64,000 nucleotides of DNA from AWTP1-13 sp963840445 (GTDB lineage Bacteria; Pseudomonadota; Alphaproteobacteria; Rhizobiales; Hyphomicrobiaceae): NCBI GenBank assembly GCA_963840445.1, contig CAWIZC010000018.1, positions 62,001-126,000 of the forward strand. The letters run 5' to 3'. The translations under genes and the position numbers were made by a program. This document shows positions 34,794 to 43,216 of the stretch, piece by piece; position 1 is the first letter of the stretch, and the number at the start of each line of letters is the position of its first letter. The notes beneath the pieces are model-generated. The model was not told where the DNA came from. It saw nothing but the letters and a program-made list of their open reading frames with translations, and made no database searches.

Positions 34794-35492
34794 TCAGGCG
34801 CCCAGCCGGGAGGCGATGGAGCGCGCCAGCCGGTCGAGATCCGGGGTCCAGGCCGCCGCCCTGGAGGCGATCAGATTGGCCTGCGACCGGAGGATGACGC
34901 CGTCGTCCAGCACCTTCAAGCCGTTGGCCTTCAGCGTGGCACCCGTGGTGGTGATGTCGACGATCAGCTCGGCGAGGCCGGCAGCCGGGGCGCCCTCGGT
35001 CGCCCCCAGGCTCTCGACGATGCGGTAGCCGGTGACGCCGTGACGGGTGAAGAAGCGCCGCGCCATGTTCATGTACTTGGTGGCGACGCGCACCTGCCGG
35101 CCGTGTGTACGGCGATAGGCGAGCGCCATCTCCTCCAGGTCCGACAGGCGGCGCACGTCGAGCCAGCAGGCCGGCACCGCCACCACCACGTCGGCACGGC
35201 CGAAGCCGCACGCCTGCAGGAACTCGACGCGCTGGTCGGCATCGGCGATGGTCTCGCGGATCAGGTCCTCGCCGGTGATGCCGAGGTGCGCGCTGCCGGT
35301 CTTCAGGAATTGCGCGATCTCCGAGGAGGACACGAAGTTCACCTCGACCTCCGGCATCTCGGCGATCTCGCCCTTGTAGCCGCGCGCCGGGCCCGACTTG
35401 CTGACGGTGAAACCGGCCTTGGCCAGCGCGGCGTTGCACTGGTCCATCAGGCGGCCCTTGGAGGGCAGCGCCAGCACGAGCTTGCCGCTCAT
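34794..35492 (-). CDS. hisG: ATP phosphoribosyltransferase HisG, short form
   Basis: A 232-residue catalytic subunit for the first step of histidine synthesis (ATP plus PRPP). LVLALPSKGRLMDQ opens it; the PRPP loop is ELIVDITTTGATLKANGL. The C-terminal regulatory domain of the long form is missing, so it needs HisZ. The ATG at 35492 overlaps the hisZ stop (ATGA), consistent with coupled synthesis of the two partners. Confidence 0.95.
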   Translation of the reverse strand: MSGKLVLALPSKGRLMDQCNAALAKAGFTVSKSGPARGYKGEIAEMPEVEVNFVSSSEIAQFLKTGSAHLGITGEDLIRETIADADQRVEFLQACGFGRADVVVAVPACWLDVRRLSDLEEMALAYRRTHGRQVRVATKYMNMARRFFTRHGVTGYRIVESLGATEGAPAAGLAELIVDITTTGATLKANGLKVLDDGVILRSQANLIASRAAAWTPDLDRLARSIASRLGA

Positions 35493-36667
35493 GGTGCGCC
35501 TCCCTCGAGGATGGCGAGCAGGCGCTCGGTGTGGATGCACGAGCCGACCGCTGCCACCTGACCAGGTGCGCCCACCTCCGCCAGCAGGCTGTCGTAGCGG
35601 CCGCCGCCGGCCACCGCGCTCTTCGGCCCCAGCTGCGGGGCGATCAGCTCGAACACGAAGCCGGTGTAGTACTCGAGGTCGCGCCCGAACTCGGCGGAGA
35701 ACTCGGCATCGTCGAGGTCGATGCCCGCCTGGCCCAGCAGCTCGAGACGGCGGCGGAAGGCGTCGAGCCCACCGGCAAGGTCGAGGTTGCGGCCGCGCAG
35801 CAGGTCTTCGACCTGGCGGGCGGCGGTCCTGGCCGGGCCCTTCACCGTGACATAGCTCTCGATCAGCGCGGCGTCCTCTCTGGCCAGCGGCGTTTCGCGC
35901 GCGTCAGCGGCTTCCGCCAGCAGCCGCTGGGCGATTTCCGCCAGCGAGCGCGTACCGATCAGCTCGATGCCGGACTGGTCGAGGTAATCGCCGACGATGT
36001 CGGCGGCATTGCCGGGGTCGGCCGGATCGAGCTTGTCGGCCAGCGCCGCCGGCAGTCCCTGCGCGGCCAGCGCCTCCTTCGAGGTGAGCCGCCCCAGCTC
36101 GGCGCGGAACGCCTCCGGCCGCCAGAACTGGTGCTTGAGGCGACGGCGCCAGCGCGCCGGCATGGGCAGGGCGTCGAGCAGCGCATTGAACAGGCCGAGA
36201 TCGCCCATGCGCAGCGTGAACTGCGCCAGACCCGCTTCGCGCAGGGCTTCCGCAATGGTGGCGACCACGGCGGCGTCGTCCTGCTCACGGTCAGCGGCGG
36301 CAAACAACTCGATACCGGCCTGGCGAAACTCGCGCGGGTGAGCGCTGCCGGCGCCGGCCGGCTGATAGCGGAACGCCGAGCCCGAGTAGCAGTAGCGGGC
36401 CGGCACGCTGCCGTCCGCATAGCGGGCGAGATGCAGCCGGCAGGTCGGCACGGTGAGATCGGGGCGCAGGCACAGCTCCTCGCCGTCCGGGTCGGTGAAC
36501 ACGTAGGTGCGCGCGCGCAGGCTCTCGCCGACCACGTCGAGGAACAGTCCGGCCGGCTGGATGACGGCCGGCGCCACCGGCTCGTAGCCGGCGCGCGCGA
36601 ACACCGTCATCAGGCGCTGTGCCTGCGCCTGCAGGGCCTCGAATTTCTGTGCGGTCTCGGGCGGCAT
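35489..36667 (-). CDS. hisZ: ATP phosphoribosyltransferase regulatory subunit HisZ
   Basis: A 392-residue HisRS-like protein that binds short HisG and confers histidine feedback. The class II core is visible (LFLDVVGESLRARTYVFTD, LRPDLTVPTCRLH, YCYSGSAFRYQ, LEYYTGFVFEL, GGRYDSLL), but it lacks the synthetase's anticodon-binding domain. ATG at 36667 is the family-like start. Overlaps hisG; hisS lies upstream beyond a repeat pair. Confidence 0.93.
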   Translation of the reverse strand: MPPETAQKFEALQAQAQRLMTVFARAGYEPVAPAVIQPAGLFLDVVGESLRARTYVFTDPDGEELCLRPDLTVPTCRLHLARYADGSVPARYCYSGSAFRYQPAGAGSAHPREFRQAGIELFAAADREQDDAAVVATIAEALREAGLAQFTLRMGDLGLFNALLDALPMPARWRRRLKHQFWRPEAFRAELGRLTSKEALAAQGLPAALADKLDPADPGNAADIVGDYLDQSGIELIGTRSLAEIAQRLLAEAADARETPLAREDAALIESYVTVKGPARTAARQVEDLLRGRNLDLAGGLDAFRRRLELLGQAGIDLDDAEFSAEFGRDLEYYTGFVFELIAPQLGPKSAVAGGGRYDSLLAEVGAPGQVAAVGSCIHTERLLAILEGGAP

Positions 36668-36689
36668 GGTGCCTATCCCGCCGCGCACG

Positions 36690-36960
36690 GTCTGCCTCCC
36701 CCTGCAGGGGGGAGGACGGAACGCCACGGGCTTAGCTCGCCAACACGACGTGTGCCAAGGACATCGACCGGCGAGCCAAGTCCGATGACGTTCCTGGTGG
36801 GGGTGATGTTGGCCGCGCGGACGGTCACCCCCGCCTGACGCGCCGAACGACGACTTAGCCCGCTCGGTTGCGCGGATCGCACGCGCAGTGCTGGCCGCCG
36901 CGAGCTAAGTCGTGGCGCGTCTTCCTCCCCCCTCCAGGGGGAGGCGGGTTGGAGCGCGAG
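36690..36960. repeat. Double hairpin repeat between hisS and hisZ
   Basis: Two tandem inverted repeats. The first joins GGGCTTAGCTCGCC to GGCGAGCCAAGTCC; the second joins GACGCGCC...GACGACTTAGC to GCTAAGTCGTGGCGCGTC. CTCCCCCTGCAGGGGGGAGG and CCCCCCTCCAGGGGGAGG border the block. Same family as 12574. Confidence 0.75.
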
Positions 36961-36994
36961 GCTTGTTGGGTGCGCGAACGTCGGCATGGCGGGA

Positions 36995-38537
36995 TCACTT
37001 ATGCCGGGCGAGGAGGTCGCGCACGGCGGTAACGAGGTCGGCCTCGGGCACGGAGACCTGCGCCGGGCGACCTTCGCGCCACTCCTTGCTGTCCTTGATG
37101 GTGGCGGCCGCCTTGGCGCCCTCGATCAGGTCCTTGATCTGCACCTCGCCCTTGGCGCGTTCGTCGCCGCCCTGGATGACGACGCACGGGGCGCCGCGCT
37201 TGTCGGCGTATTTCATCTGCGCCTTCATGCCAGCGGTGCCGAGGTACATCTCGGCACGGATGCCGGCTTGCCGCAGCGACTGCGCCATCTTCTGGTAGTC
37301 GGCGAGGCGGTCCTTCTCCATGACCAGCACGACCACGGGGCCTTCGCTCGTCGGCGGGCTTGTCCTTGTTGATGGCGGCGAGCGCGGCTTGCAGCCGCGA
37401 CACGCCGATCGAGAAGCCGGTGGCCGGGACCTTCTGGCCAAGGAAGCGCTCGACCAGGCCGTCGTAGCGACCGCCGCCGCCGACCGAACCGAAGCGCACG
37501 GTCTGGCCGTCCTCGTTGACGACGGGGATGGTGATCTCGGCTTCGAAGACGGGGCCGGTGTAGTACTCCAGGCCGCGGACGACCGAGGGGTCAATCTTAA
37601 CGCGATCAGCGAATGCGCCAACTAGGTTCGCAATTCCCGCAAGTTCCTCGACGCCCTGCTTCCCGGTCGGTCCAAGCTCGGCAAAATCGCGCAGCCATTT
37701 GATCCAACCCTCGTTGGACTCAAACTCGTGCGGCAAGCTGTCCTTAGTGTAACCGTCAGGCTTTGGACTGGCGGAACTCGTCAAGGTGAAGCCGAGAAAC
37801 CTAAGAACTGTATCGGCGCCCTTGGCTGTAAGGCCTGCGCCTTTGGTAAAATCACCGGATTCGTCCTTTCGACCTTCTGTCAACAGAAGGAACACTCCGT
37901 CTGCCCCGAGGCGATCCAGCTTGTCTACGGCGCGGAGAACTGCGAGCCGCTTTCCAGCGTTCTCATCGCCGCCAATGCCGATGCTCTCCATCAAGCCGTC
38001 GAGCACCTTTCGATTGCTCACTTTGATGACGTATTTGCCCCTGAGCCCCAGCGCCTCCATGGTGTCGGCGGCGAGCATGCAGATCTCGGCGTCGGCGGCG
38101 ATGTTGTCCGTCCCAACCGTGTCAGCATCGAACTGGGTGAACTGGCGGAAACGGCCGGGTCCCGGCTTCTCGTTGCGCCACACGGGGCCGACTGCGTAGC
38201 GCCGGAAGGGCAGGGCGAGCTTCTGTTCCTTCAGTCTCTCCGCCACGTAGCGGGCGAGCGGTGCGGTGAGGTCGTAGCGCAGCGACAGCCACTGCTCGTC
38301 CTCGTCCTGGAACGAGAACACACCCTCGTTGGGCCGGTCCTGGTCGGGCAGGAACTTGCCGAGCGCATCGGTGTACTCGATGGCCGGCGTCTCCAGCGGC
38401 TCGAAACCATAGCGCTCGTACACCTGCCGGATCGTGTCCAGCATGCGCTGCGTCGCGCGGATGTCCTCCGGCGGCGTGTCGAGAAAGCCTTTGGGCAGCC
38501 GAGCCTGAGGCCCGGTGTTCTTGTTCGACTTGGCCAT
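36995..38537 (-). pseudogene. hisS: Histidyl-tRNA synthetase HisS, +1 frameshift, mosaic base composition
   Basis: Class II synthetase charging tRNA-His. Motif 2 (PVWRNEKPGPGRFRQFTQFD) and the histidine motif LEYYTGPVFEAEI are intact. The catalytic part ends in one frame near 37345 and the anticodon domain (PVVVLVMEKDRLADYQKM to LLARHK) continues one frame over; removing one base of an AA (TT on the plus strand, about 37343) gives 513 residues. As the gene is normally essential, a consensus error is likely. Bases about 37600-38000, encoding the insertion region, are clearly poorer in GC than the flanks. Confidence 0.85.
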
Positions 38538-38638
38538 GTTCGTGAAAGCCGCTTGATTTGGCGGCGCTTATAGCCGATCGCCCCTGGCTGGCAAAGCCGT
38601 CGGCCGCGCAAAGGTCGCTGCGGCCGACGCCCGCGCGA

Positions 38639-38959
38639 TCAATCCTTCCGCTTCCACTCGCCCCGCGGACAGATGCTGGTGCTGCGTGCCGGCGGCTGCT
38701 CCTGGCGATACTCCCACCCCATGACGGCCATCGCCAGGAACAGGGCGCGGCGCGCCGCCGACCGGTCGTCCTGGGCCAGCGACCGTTCCATGGCGGCCCG
38801 CAACTGGCGCACCGTGGCGGCGTCGGAGGATGACAAGGACGTCTCTCCCAATGCGGTGTCCAGGGCCGACAGAGAAGGATCGCGAGGACATTGCAAGGCT
38901 AGGCCCGGCGCCGTCAGGACGCTGAGCCAGGCGATGGCGGCAAGGGAAGCTTTCAACAC
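38639..38959 (-). CDS. Small exported protein of unknown function
   Basis: A 106-residue protein with an N-terminal signal (LKASLAAIAWLSVLTAPGLA, cleavage before LQC). The mature part is helical with a Ser/Ala-rich stretch (LGETSLSSSDAATVRQLRAA) and two cysteines. A GTG at 38959 (or TTG next to it) is the start; no ATG is available nearby. It is divergent from the SH3 protein. Function unknown. Confidence 0.6.
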   Translation of the reverse strand: MLKASLAAIAWLSVLTAPGLALQCPRDPSLSALDTALGETSLSSSDAATVRQLRAAMERSLAQDDRSAARRALFLAMAVMGWEYRQEQPPARSTSICPRGEWKRKD

Positions 38960-39102
38960 GTGCTGGTCTCGCAAATTGCCGGCGCAATACGCTGTTGCAG
39001 GAATCAAGCCTGCGGCAGGAATGTGCCTTCCCGAGGGTCGCAATTTGGCACCTTTGTTGGCACAATACCCGACGGGGGAAAGGGAGAACCGGGGCAACCA
39101 TC

Positions 39103-39516
39103 ATGACACGTACTGCACCGCTGGGCGCGGCAGCCTTGGTGATTCTGGCCGGGCTCGGCGTGGCCGGCGCCACCACAGGGGCGCAGGCCCAGGAGGCGAT
39201 CCAGTCCCGGGGCGTGGACACGTTCGACGAGATGCCGGCCTTCTGGGCCGTGACCGGGGTGCGCTCCGATGACGTGCTGCACCTGCGCGACGTTCCCAAT
39301 GCCGACAGCAAGAGCCTGGCCCGCATCCCCTTTAACGCGCGCGGCCTCAAGCACCTCGGCTGCCGCCGCAACGAGATGCCCTTCGAGGACTGGATCAAGC
39401 TGAACAAGGAAGCGCGCAAGGCCGCGCTGATGCAGTGGTGCCGGGTCGAGTACAAGGGCCAGCAGGGCTGGGTGGCCGGCCGCTTCCTCAGGCCGGACGA
39501 CACGCAGAAGCACTAG
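39103..39516 (+). CDS. Exported bacterial SH3-domain protein
   Basis: A 137-residue exported protein. Signal peptide ends TGAQAQ. The mature domain is an SH3b/SH3_3 fold: VLHLRDVPNADSKSLARIPF as the first strands and QGWVAGRFLRP as the last, with cysteines in HLGCRR and QWCRVE that could pair. Such domains bind peptidoglycan or proteins in the envelope. GGGAGAACC gives the ribosome site. Confidence 0.82.
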   Translation: MTRTAPLGAAALVILAGLGVAGATTGAQAQEAIQSRGVDTFDEMPAFWAVTGVRSDDVLHLRDVPNADSKSLARIPFNARGLKHLGCRRNEMPFEDWIKLNKEARKAALMQWCRVEYKGQQGWVAGRFLRPDDTQKH

Positions 39517-39530
39517 CTTTCCCATGAGCG

Positions 39531-39580
39531 TTCGGGGGATAGCTGGAGGCTCGGGACAAGCCCGGAGATGGTCATTTGGC
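39531..39580. repeat. Short GGGACAAGCCC repeat
   Basis: GGCTCGGGACAAGCCCGGAG with a nearby GATGGTCATTTGGC; a remnant of the same family as 34172. Confidence 0.5.
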
Positions 39581-39682
39581 CTCTGATTCCCGGGGTCGGT
39601 GATTGGGGTTGCCCCCACCTTCCCCGAATATCACGGGGGTGCTATGAGGGGCCCTGGAACAATTCCACCAACAGGCGGCTGA

Positions 39683-39726
39683 ACGGGCCGCGCACCGGGG
39701 GCGAAAGGCCTTGGTGCGCCCGTTTT
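39683..39726 (+). terminator. Terminator-like hairpin 30 bp before guaB (possible attenuator)
   Basis: ACGGGC-cgc-GCACC (39683-39696) pairs with GGTGCGCCCGT (39713-39723), an 11-bp stem with a three-base bulge and 16-base loop, followed by TTTTC. It could terminate upstream reads or attenuate guaB. Confidence 0.55.
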
Positions 39727-39756
39727 CGGCCAACCTGACGGATGAGGAGAACGAAT

Positions 39757-41241
39757 ATGGTGCAGCGGCCCATCCTGGACGAAAGCTCCGTAGCGCTCAC
39801 CTTCGACGATGTTCTGCTCGTGCCCCGCCCCTCCGACGTGCTGCCCGCCGAGGTCGACGTGGCCTCGCGCGTGACGCGCGAGATCACAGTCAGGATCCCG
39901 GTGCTGTCCTCCGCCATGGACACCGTCACCGAGGGTCGGCTCGCCATCGCCATGGCCCAGGCCGGCGGTATCGGCGTGATCCATCGCAACCTCACCCCCG
40001 AGGTGCAGGCCGAGCAGGTGGCGATGGTCAAGCGCTACGTTTCGGGCATGGTGGTCAATCCCGTTACCATCAGCCCGACGGCGACGCTCGGCGATGCCCT
40101 GCGTCTGATGGACGAGCACACCATCTCCGGCATTCCCGTGGTCGAGCCCGGCAAGTCCGGCAAGCTGGTCGGCATCGTCACGCACCGCGACGTGCGCTTT
40201 GCCAACAATCCCAAGACGCCTGTCTCCGAACTGATGACCAAGAAGGTGATCACCGTGCGCGAAGGTGTGTCGCGCGAGGATGCGCAGCGGCTGCTGCATC
40301 AGCATAAGATCGAGAAGCTGCTGGTGGTCGACGATGCCCACCGCTGCATCGGCCTCGTCACGGTCAAGGACATCGAGAAGGCGCAGAAATACCCCAACGC
40401 CTGCAAGGACGAGCAGGGGCGCCTGCGCGTGGCGGCGGCCACCAGCGTCGGCGATGACGGCTTCCAGCGCGCCGAGCGGTTGATCGATGCCGGCGTCGAC
40501 CTGGTGGTGGTCGACACCGCGCACGGCCACTCCAGCCGCGTGCTGGAGGCGGTGGGGCGCATCAAGAAGCAGTCCAACCAGGTGCAGGTGATCGCCGGCA
40601 ACGTCGCCACCGGCGACGGCACCAAGGCGCTGATCGACGCCGGCGCCGACGCGGTCAAGGTCGGCATCGGGCCCGGCTCCATCTGCACGACGCGCATCGT
40701 GGCGGGAGTCGGCATGCCGCAGCTCACCGCCATCATGGATGCAGTGGAGGCGGCCAGGAAGCAGGATATCCCCATCATCGCCGACGGCGGCATCAAGTAC
40801 TCGGGCGACATGGTCAAGGCCCTGGCCGCCGGCGCCGACTGCGTGATGGTGGGCTCGCTGCTGGCCGGCACGGACGAGGCGCCGGGCGAGACCTATCTCT
40901 ACCAGGGCCGCACCTACAAGGCTTATCGGGGCATGGGTTCGGTCGGAGCCATGGCCCGCGGCAGCGCCGACCGCTACTTCCAGCAAGAGGTGAAGGACAC
41001 GCTCAAGCTGGTGCCCGAGGGCATCGAGGGCCAGGTGCCCTACAAGGGCTCCGTGGATGGCGTGTTGCATCAGCTGGTCGGCGGCCTGCGCGCCGGCATG
41101 GGCTATATCGGCGCGGCCAACCTCGGCTCACTGCGTGAGCGCGCGCGGTTCGTGCGGGTGTCCCCGGCGGCCGTCAGCGAGAGCCACACGCACGGGGTAG
41201 CGGTCACACGCGAGGCCCCGAACTATCCCCGCAACCTCTAA
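39757..41241 (+). CDS. guaB: Inosine-5'-monophosphate dehydrogenase
   Basis: A 494-residue IMPDH, the first committed step of GMP synthesis (IMP to XMP with NAD). ALTFDDVLLVPRPSDVLP opens the TIM barrel, paired CBS domains lie at about 95-210, and the catalytic loop is GPGSICTTRIVAG with Cys310. The flap (YRGMGSVGAM) is complete. GAGGAG seven bases upstream picks ATG 39757 over 39742. A MAPEG and rRNA methyltransferase follow, as in many Hyphomicrobiales. Confidence 0.96.
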   Translation: MVQRPILDESSVALTFDDVLLVPRPSDVLPAEVDVASRVTREITVRIPVLSSAMDTVTEGRLAIAMAQAGGIGVIHRNLTPEVQAEQVAMVKRYVSGMVVNPVTISPTATLGDALRLMDEHTISGIPVVEPGKSGKLVGIVTHRDVRFANNPKTPVSELMTKKVITVREGVSREDAQRLLHQHKIEKLLVVDDAHRCIGLVTVKDIEKAQKYPNACKDEQGRLRVAAATSVGDDGFQRAERLIDAGVDLVVVDTAHGHSSRVLEAVGRIKKQSNQVQVIAGNVATGDGTKALIDAGADAVKVGIGPGSICTTRIVAGVGMPQLTAIMDAVEAARKQDIPIIADGGIKYSGDMVKALAAGADCVMVGSLLAGTDEAPGETYLYQGRTYKAYRGMGSVGAMARGSADRYFQQEVKDTLKLVPEGIEGQVPYKGSVDGVLHQLVGGLRAGMGYIGAANLGSLRERARFVRVSPAAVSESHTHGVAVTREAPNYPRNL

Positions 41242-41270
41242 GACATACCACCTCGGCGAGGCCCATCCCC

Positions 41271-41702
41271 GTGACCCAGGTCGACATCATGTACCCGGTG
41301 TTCGTGCAGGTGCTGCTCACCATCGTGGTGTACTGCCTGCTGGGCGCCGCCCGCACGCGCGCGGTCCGCACAGTGGACCGGCAGCGTGGTCCCGATCTTG
41401 CCATGGGCACCTTCAGCTGGCCGGATGATGCCGCCAAGCGCGCCAACAACCAGCGCAACCAGTTCGAGCTGCCGGTGCTGTTCTATGCGGTGGTGGCCTT
41501 CGCGCTGATCCTGAAGGGCGCCGATCTCATCATGATCGTGCTGGCCTGGGTGTTCGTGCTGACCCGCCTCGTACATGCCGCGATCCACATCGGACCCAAC
41601 AAGGTGCGCTGGCGCTCGCCGGCTTTCGGCCTGGGGTTTCTGATCGTCGTCATCATGTGGATCAAGCTGCTGCTGCACGTGCTGTCGGCGGGGTCGGCCT
41701 GA
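41271..41702 (+). CDS. MAPEG family membrane protein
   Basis: A 143-residue four-helix membrane protein of the MAPEG group, relatives of glutathione transferases and leukotriene synthases. FVQVLLTIVVYCLLGAARTR, the loop NNQRNQFELPVLFYAVV and LTRLVHAAIHI are family marks. GTG start at 41271. The catalytic role in bacteria is unclear. Four bases separate it from the next gene. Confidence 0.85.
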   Translation: MTQVDIMYPVFVQVLLTIVVYCLLGAARTRAVRTVDRQRGPDLAMGTFSWPDDAAKRANNQRNQFELPVLFYAVVAFALILKGADLIMIVLAWVFVLTRLVHAAIHIGPNKVRWRSPAFGLGFLIVVIMWIKLLLHVLSAGSA

Positions 41703-41706
41703 GCCG

Positions 41707-43002
41707 ATGCGCCCTGGCGCGCACATCGCCGCCGCCGTCGAGGTGCTCGACGAGATCCTGACCCGGCACCGGCCCGCCGCAACGGCGCTGGCCGACTGGG
41801 GCAAGAGCCACCGCTTCGCCGGCTCCGGCGACCGCTCGGCTATCGGCAACCTGGCCTACGACGCGCTGCGCCGCCGGCGGTCGCTCGCCGCGCAGATGCA
41901 GAGCGACACCCCCCGCGCCCTGGCATTGGCGGCGGCCCCGCGCGCACTTGGCCTGTCGGTGGAGGCCGTCATCGCCGGCGCCGACGGGTCGCCGCATGCC
42001 CTGCAGCCGCTCAGCCAGGCCGAGCAGGTCGCCCTGTCTCACTCTCTGCCTCCCGATACACCCGCGGACATCCTCGGCGACATTCCCGACTGGCTCGCCC
42101 CCTCGTTCCAGCGCGCCTTCGGCGCGGCGGCCGGCGAGGAGGGTGCGGCGCTGGCGCGGCGGGCCCCGGTCGACGTGCGCGCCAATGCCCTCAAAGCCGA
42201 CCGCGAGCGCGTGCTGAAGGCGCTCGCCCGTTTCTCCGCCCAGCCGACCCCCTACTCCCCGGTCGGCGTGCGCATCGCAGCTCCGGCAGGCGCCGGCCGC
42301 CAGCCCAACGTCGAGGCCGAGACCGGGCACGGCAAGGGCTGGTATGAAGTGCAGGACGAGGGCTCGCAGATCGCCGCGCTGCTGGCCAACGCCTCCCCCC
42401 GCCAGCAAGTGCTCGACATTTGTGCAGGTGCCGGCGGCAAGACGCTGGCCATGGCGGCAGCCATGCACAACACCGGTCAGATCTACGCCTACGACGCCGA
42501 CCCCGTGCGTCTGCGGCCGATCTTCGAGCGGCTGAAGCGCGCCGGCGTCCGCAATGCCCAGGTTCTGAGCGCGGGCGACGAGGGCGCGCTGACTGGGCTC
42601 GGCCCCCGCTTCGACCTCGTGCTCATCGACGCCTCCTGCACAGGTACGGGCGCGTGGCGCCGCCGGCCGGACGCGAAATGGCGGCTGAAGCCCGCCAATC
42701 TGGCGCAACGGCAGGGTGAGCAGAGGTCTGTGCTCGCGCTCGGCGCGTCCATGGTCAAGCCCGGCGGCCGGCTGGTCTACGTCACCTGCTCGGTGCTGCC
42801 GGAGGAGAACGGCGACCAGATCGCCGCCTTTCTAGTGAACCATCCACAGTTTGCGACGTTGCCGTGGGGTGATGCGTGGCGGGCGTCGATGGGCAGCGAT
42901 CCACCAAAGGCGGCCGACGGCAGCGAGCAGACCTTGCTGCTTACTCCGGCGCGTCACCAAACCGACGGCTTCTTCATCGCCGTCATGACGAGGCAAACAT
43001 GA
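41707..43002 (+). CDS. RsmB/NOP-family RNA (cytosine-5) methyltransferase
   Basis: A 431-residue SAM-dependent m5C methyltransferase probably acting on 16S rRNA. The SAM motif is VLDICAGAGGKTLAMAAAM, the motif IV cysteine is DASCTGTGAWRRRPD, and the catalytic cysteine lies in YVTCSVLPEENGDQ. The N-terminal ~130 residues are an NusB-like helical domain. It follows MAPEG by four bases and ends with a coding tail GFFIAVMTRQT. Confidence 0.9.
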   Translation: MRPGAHIAAAVEVLDEILTRHRPAATALADWGKSHRFAGSGDRSAIGNLAYDALRRRRSLAAQMQSDTPRALALAAAPRALGLSVEAVIAGADGSPHALQPLSQAEQVALSHSLPPDTPADILGDIPDWLAPSFQRAFGAAAGEEGAALARRAPVDVRANALKADRERVLKALARFSAQPTPYSPVGVRIAAPAGAGRQPNVEAETGHGKGWYEVQDEGSQIAALLANASPRQQVLDICAGAGGKTLAMAAAMHNTGQIYAYDADPVRLRPIFERLKRAGVRNAQVLSAGDEGALTGLGPRFDLVLIDASCTGTGAWRRRPDAKWRLKPANLAQRQGEQRSVLALGASMVKPGGRLVYVTCSVLPEENGDQIAAFLVNHPQFATLPWGDAWRASMGSDPPKAADGSEQTLLLTPARHQTDGFFIAVMTRQT

Positions 43003-43069
43003 GCTGTGGCGAGCGAGCGCCGCACGCGTGCCAGCTTGCACAAAGCTGACATCGTCCACAGATAAATGT

Positions 43070-43097
43070 TTGACAGGATTTGGTGAGAGACTAAGGA
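43070..43097 (+). promoter_or_regulatory. Possible promoter of the methyltransferase/ATP-grasp gene
   Basis: TTGACA at 43070-43075 is a perfect -35 box; 16 bases later TAAGGA is a poor -10. Position 120 bp before the start codon is reasonable. Confidence 0.35.
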
Positions 43098-43216
43098 TCG
43101 CGTTTTGTTGAGGCCAGAGGGGTCTCGTTATTGACCGCCGGGAGTTCGGCGTTGACGGAGGGCCTGGTGCTCTCCACCAGCCGCATCGGCGGCAACGAGG
43201 AGGACGTGCGTCCACC

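Noticed and set aside
35531..36838. Large plus-strand frame opposite hisZ
   Set aside because: It mirrors hisZ on the other strand; composition reflects the real gene's codons.
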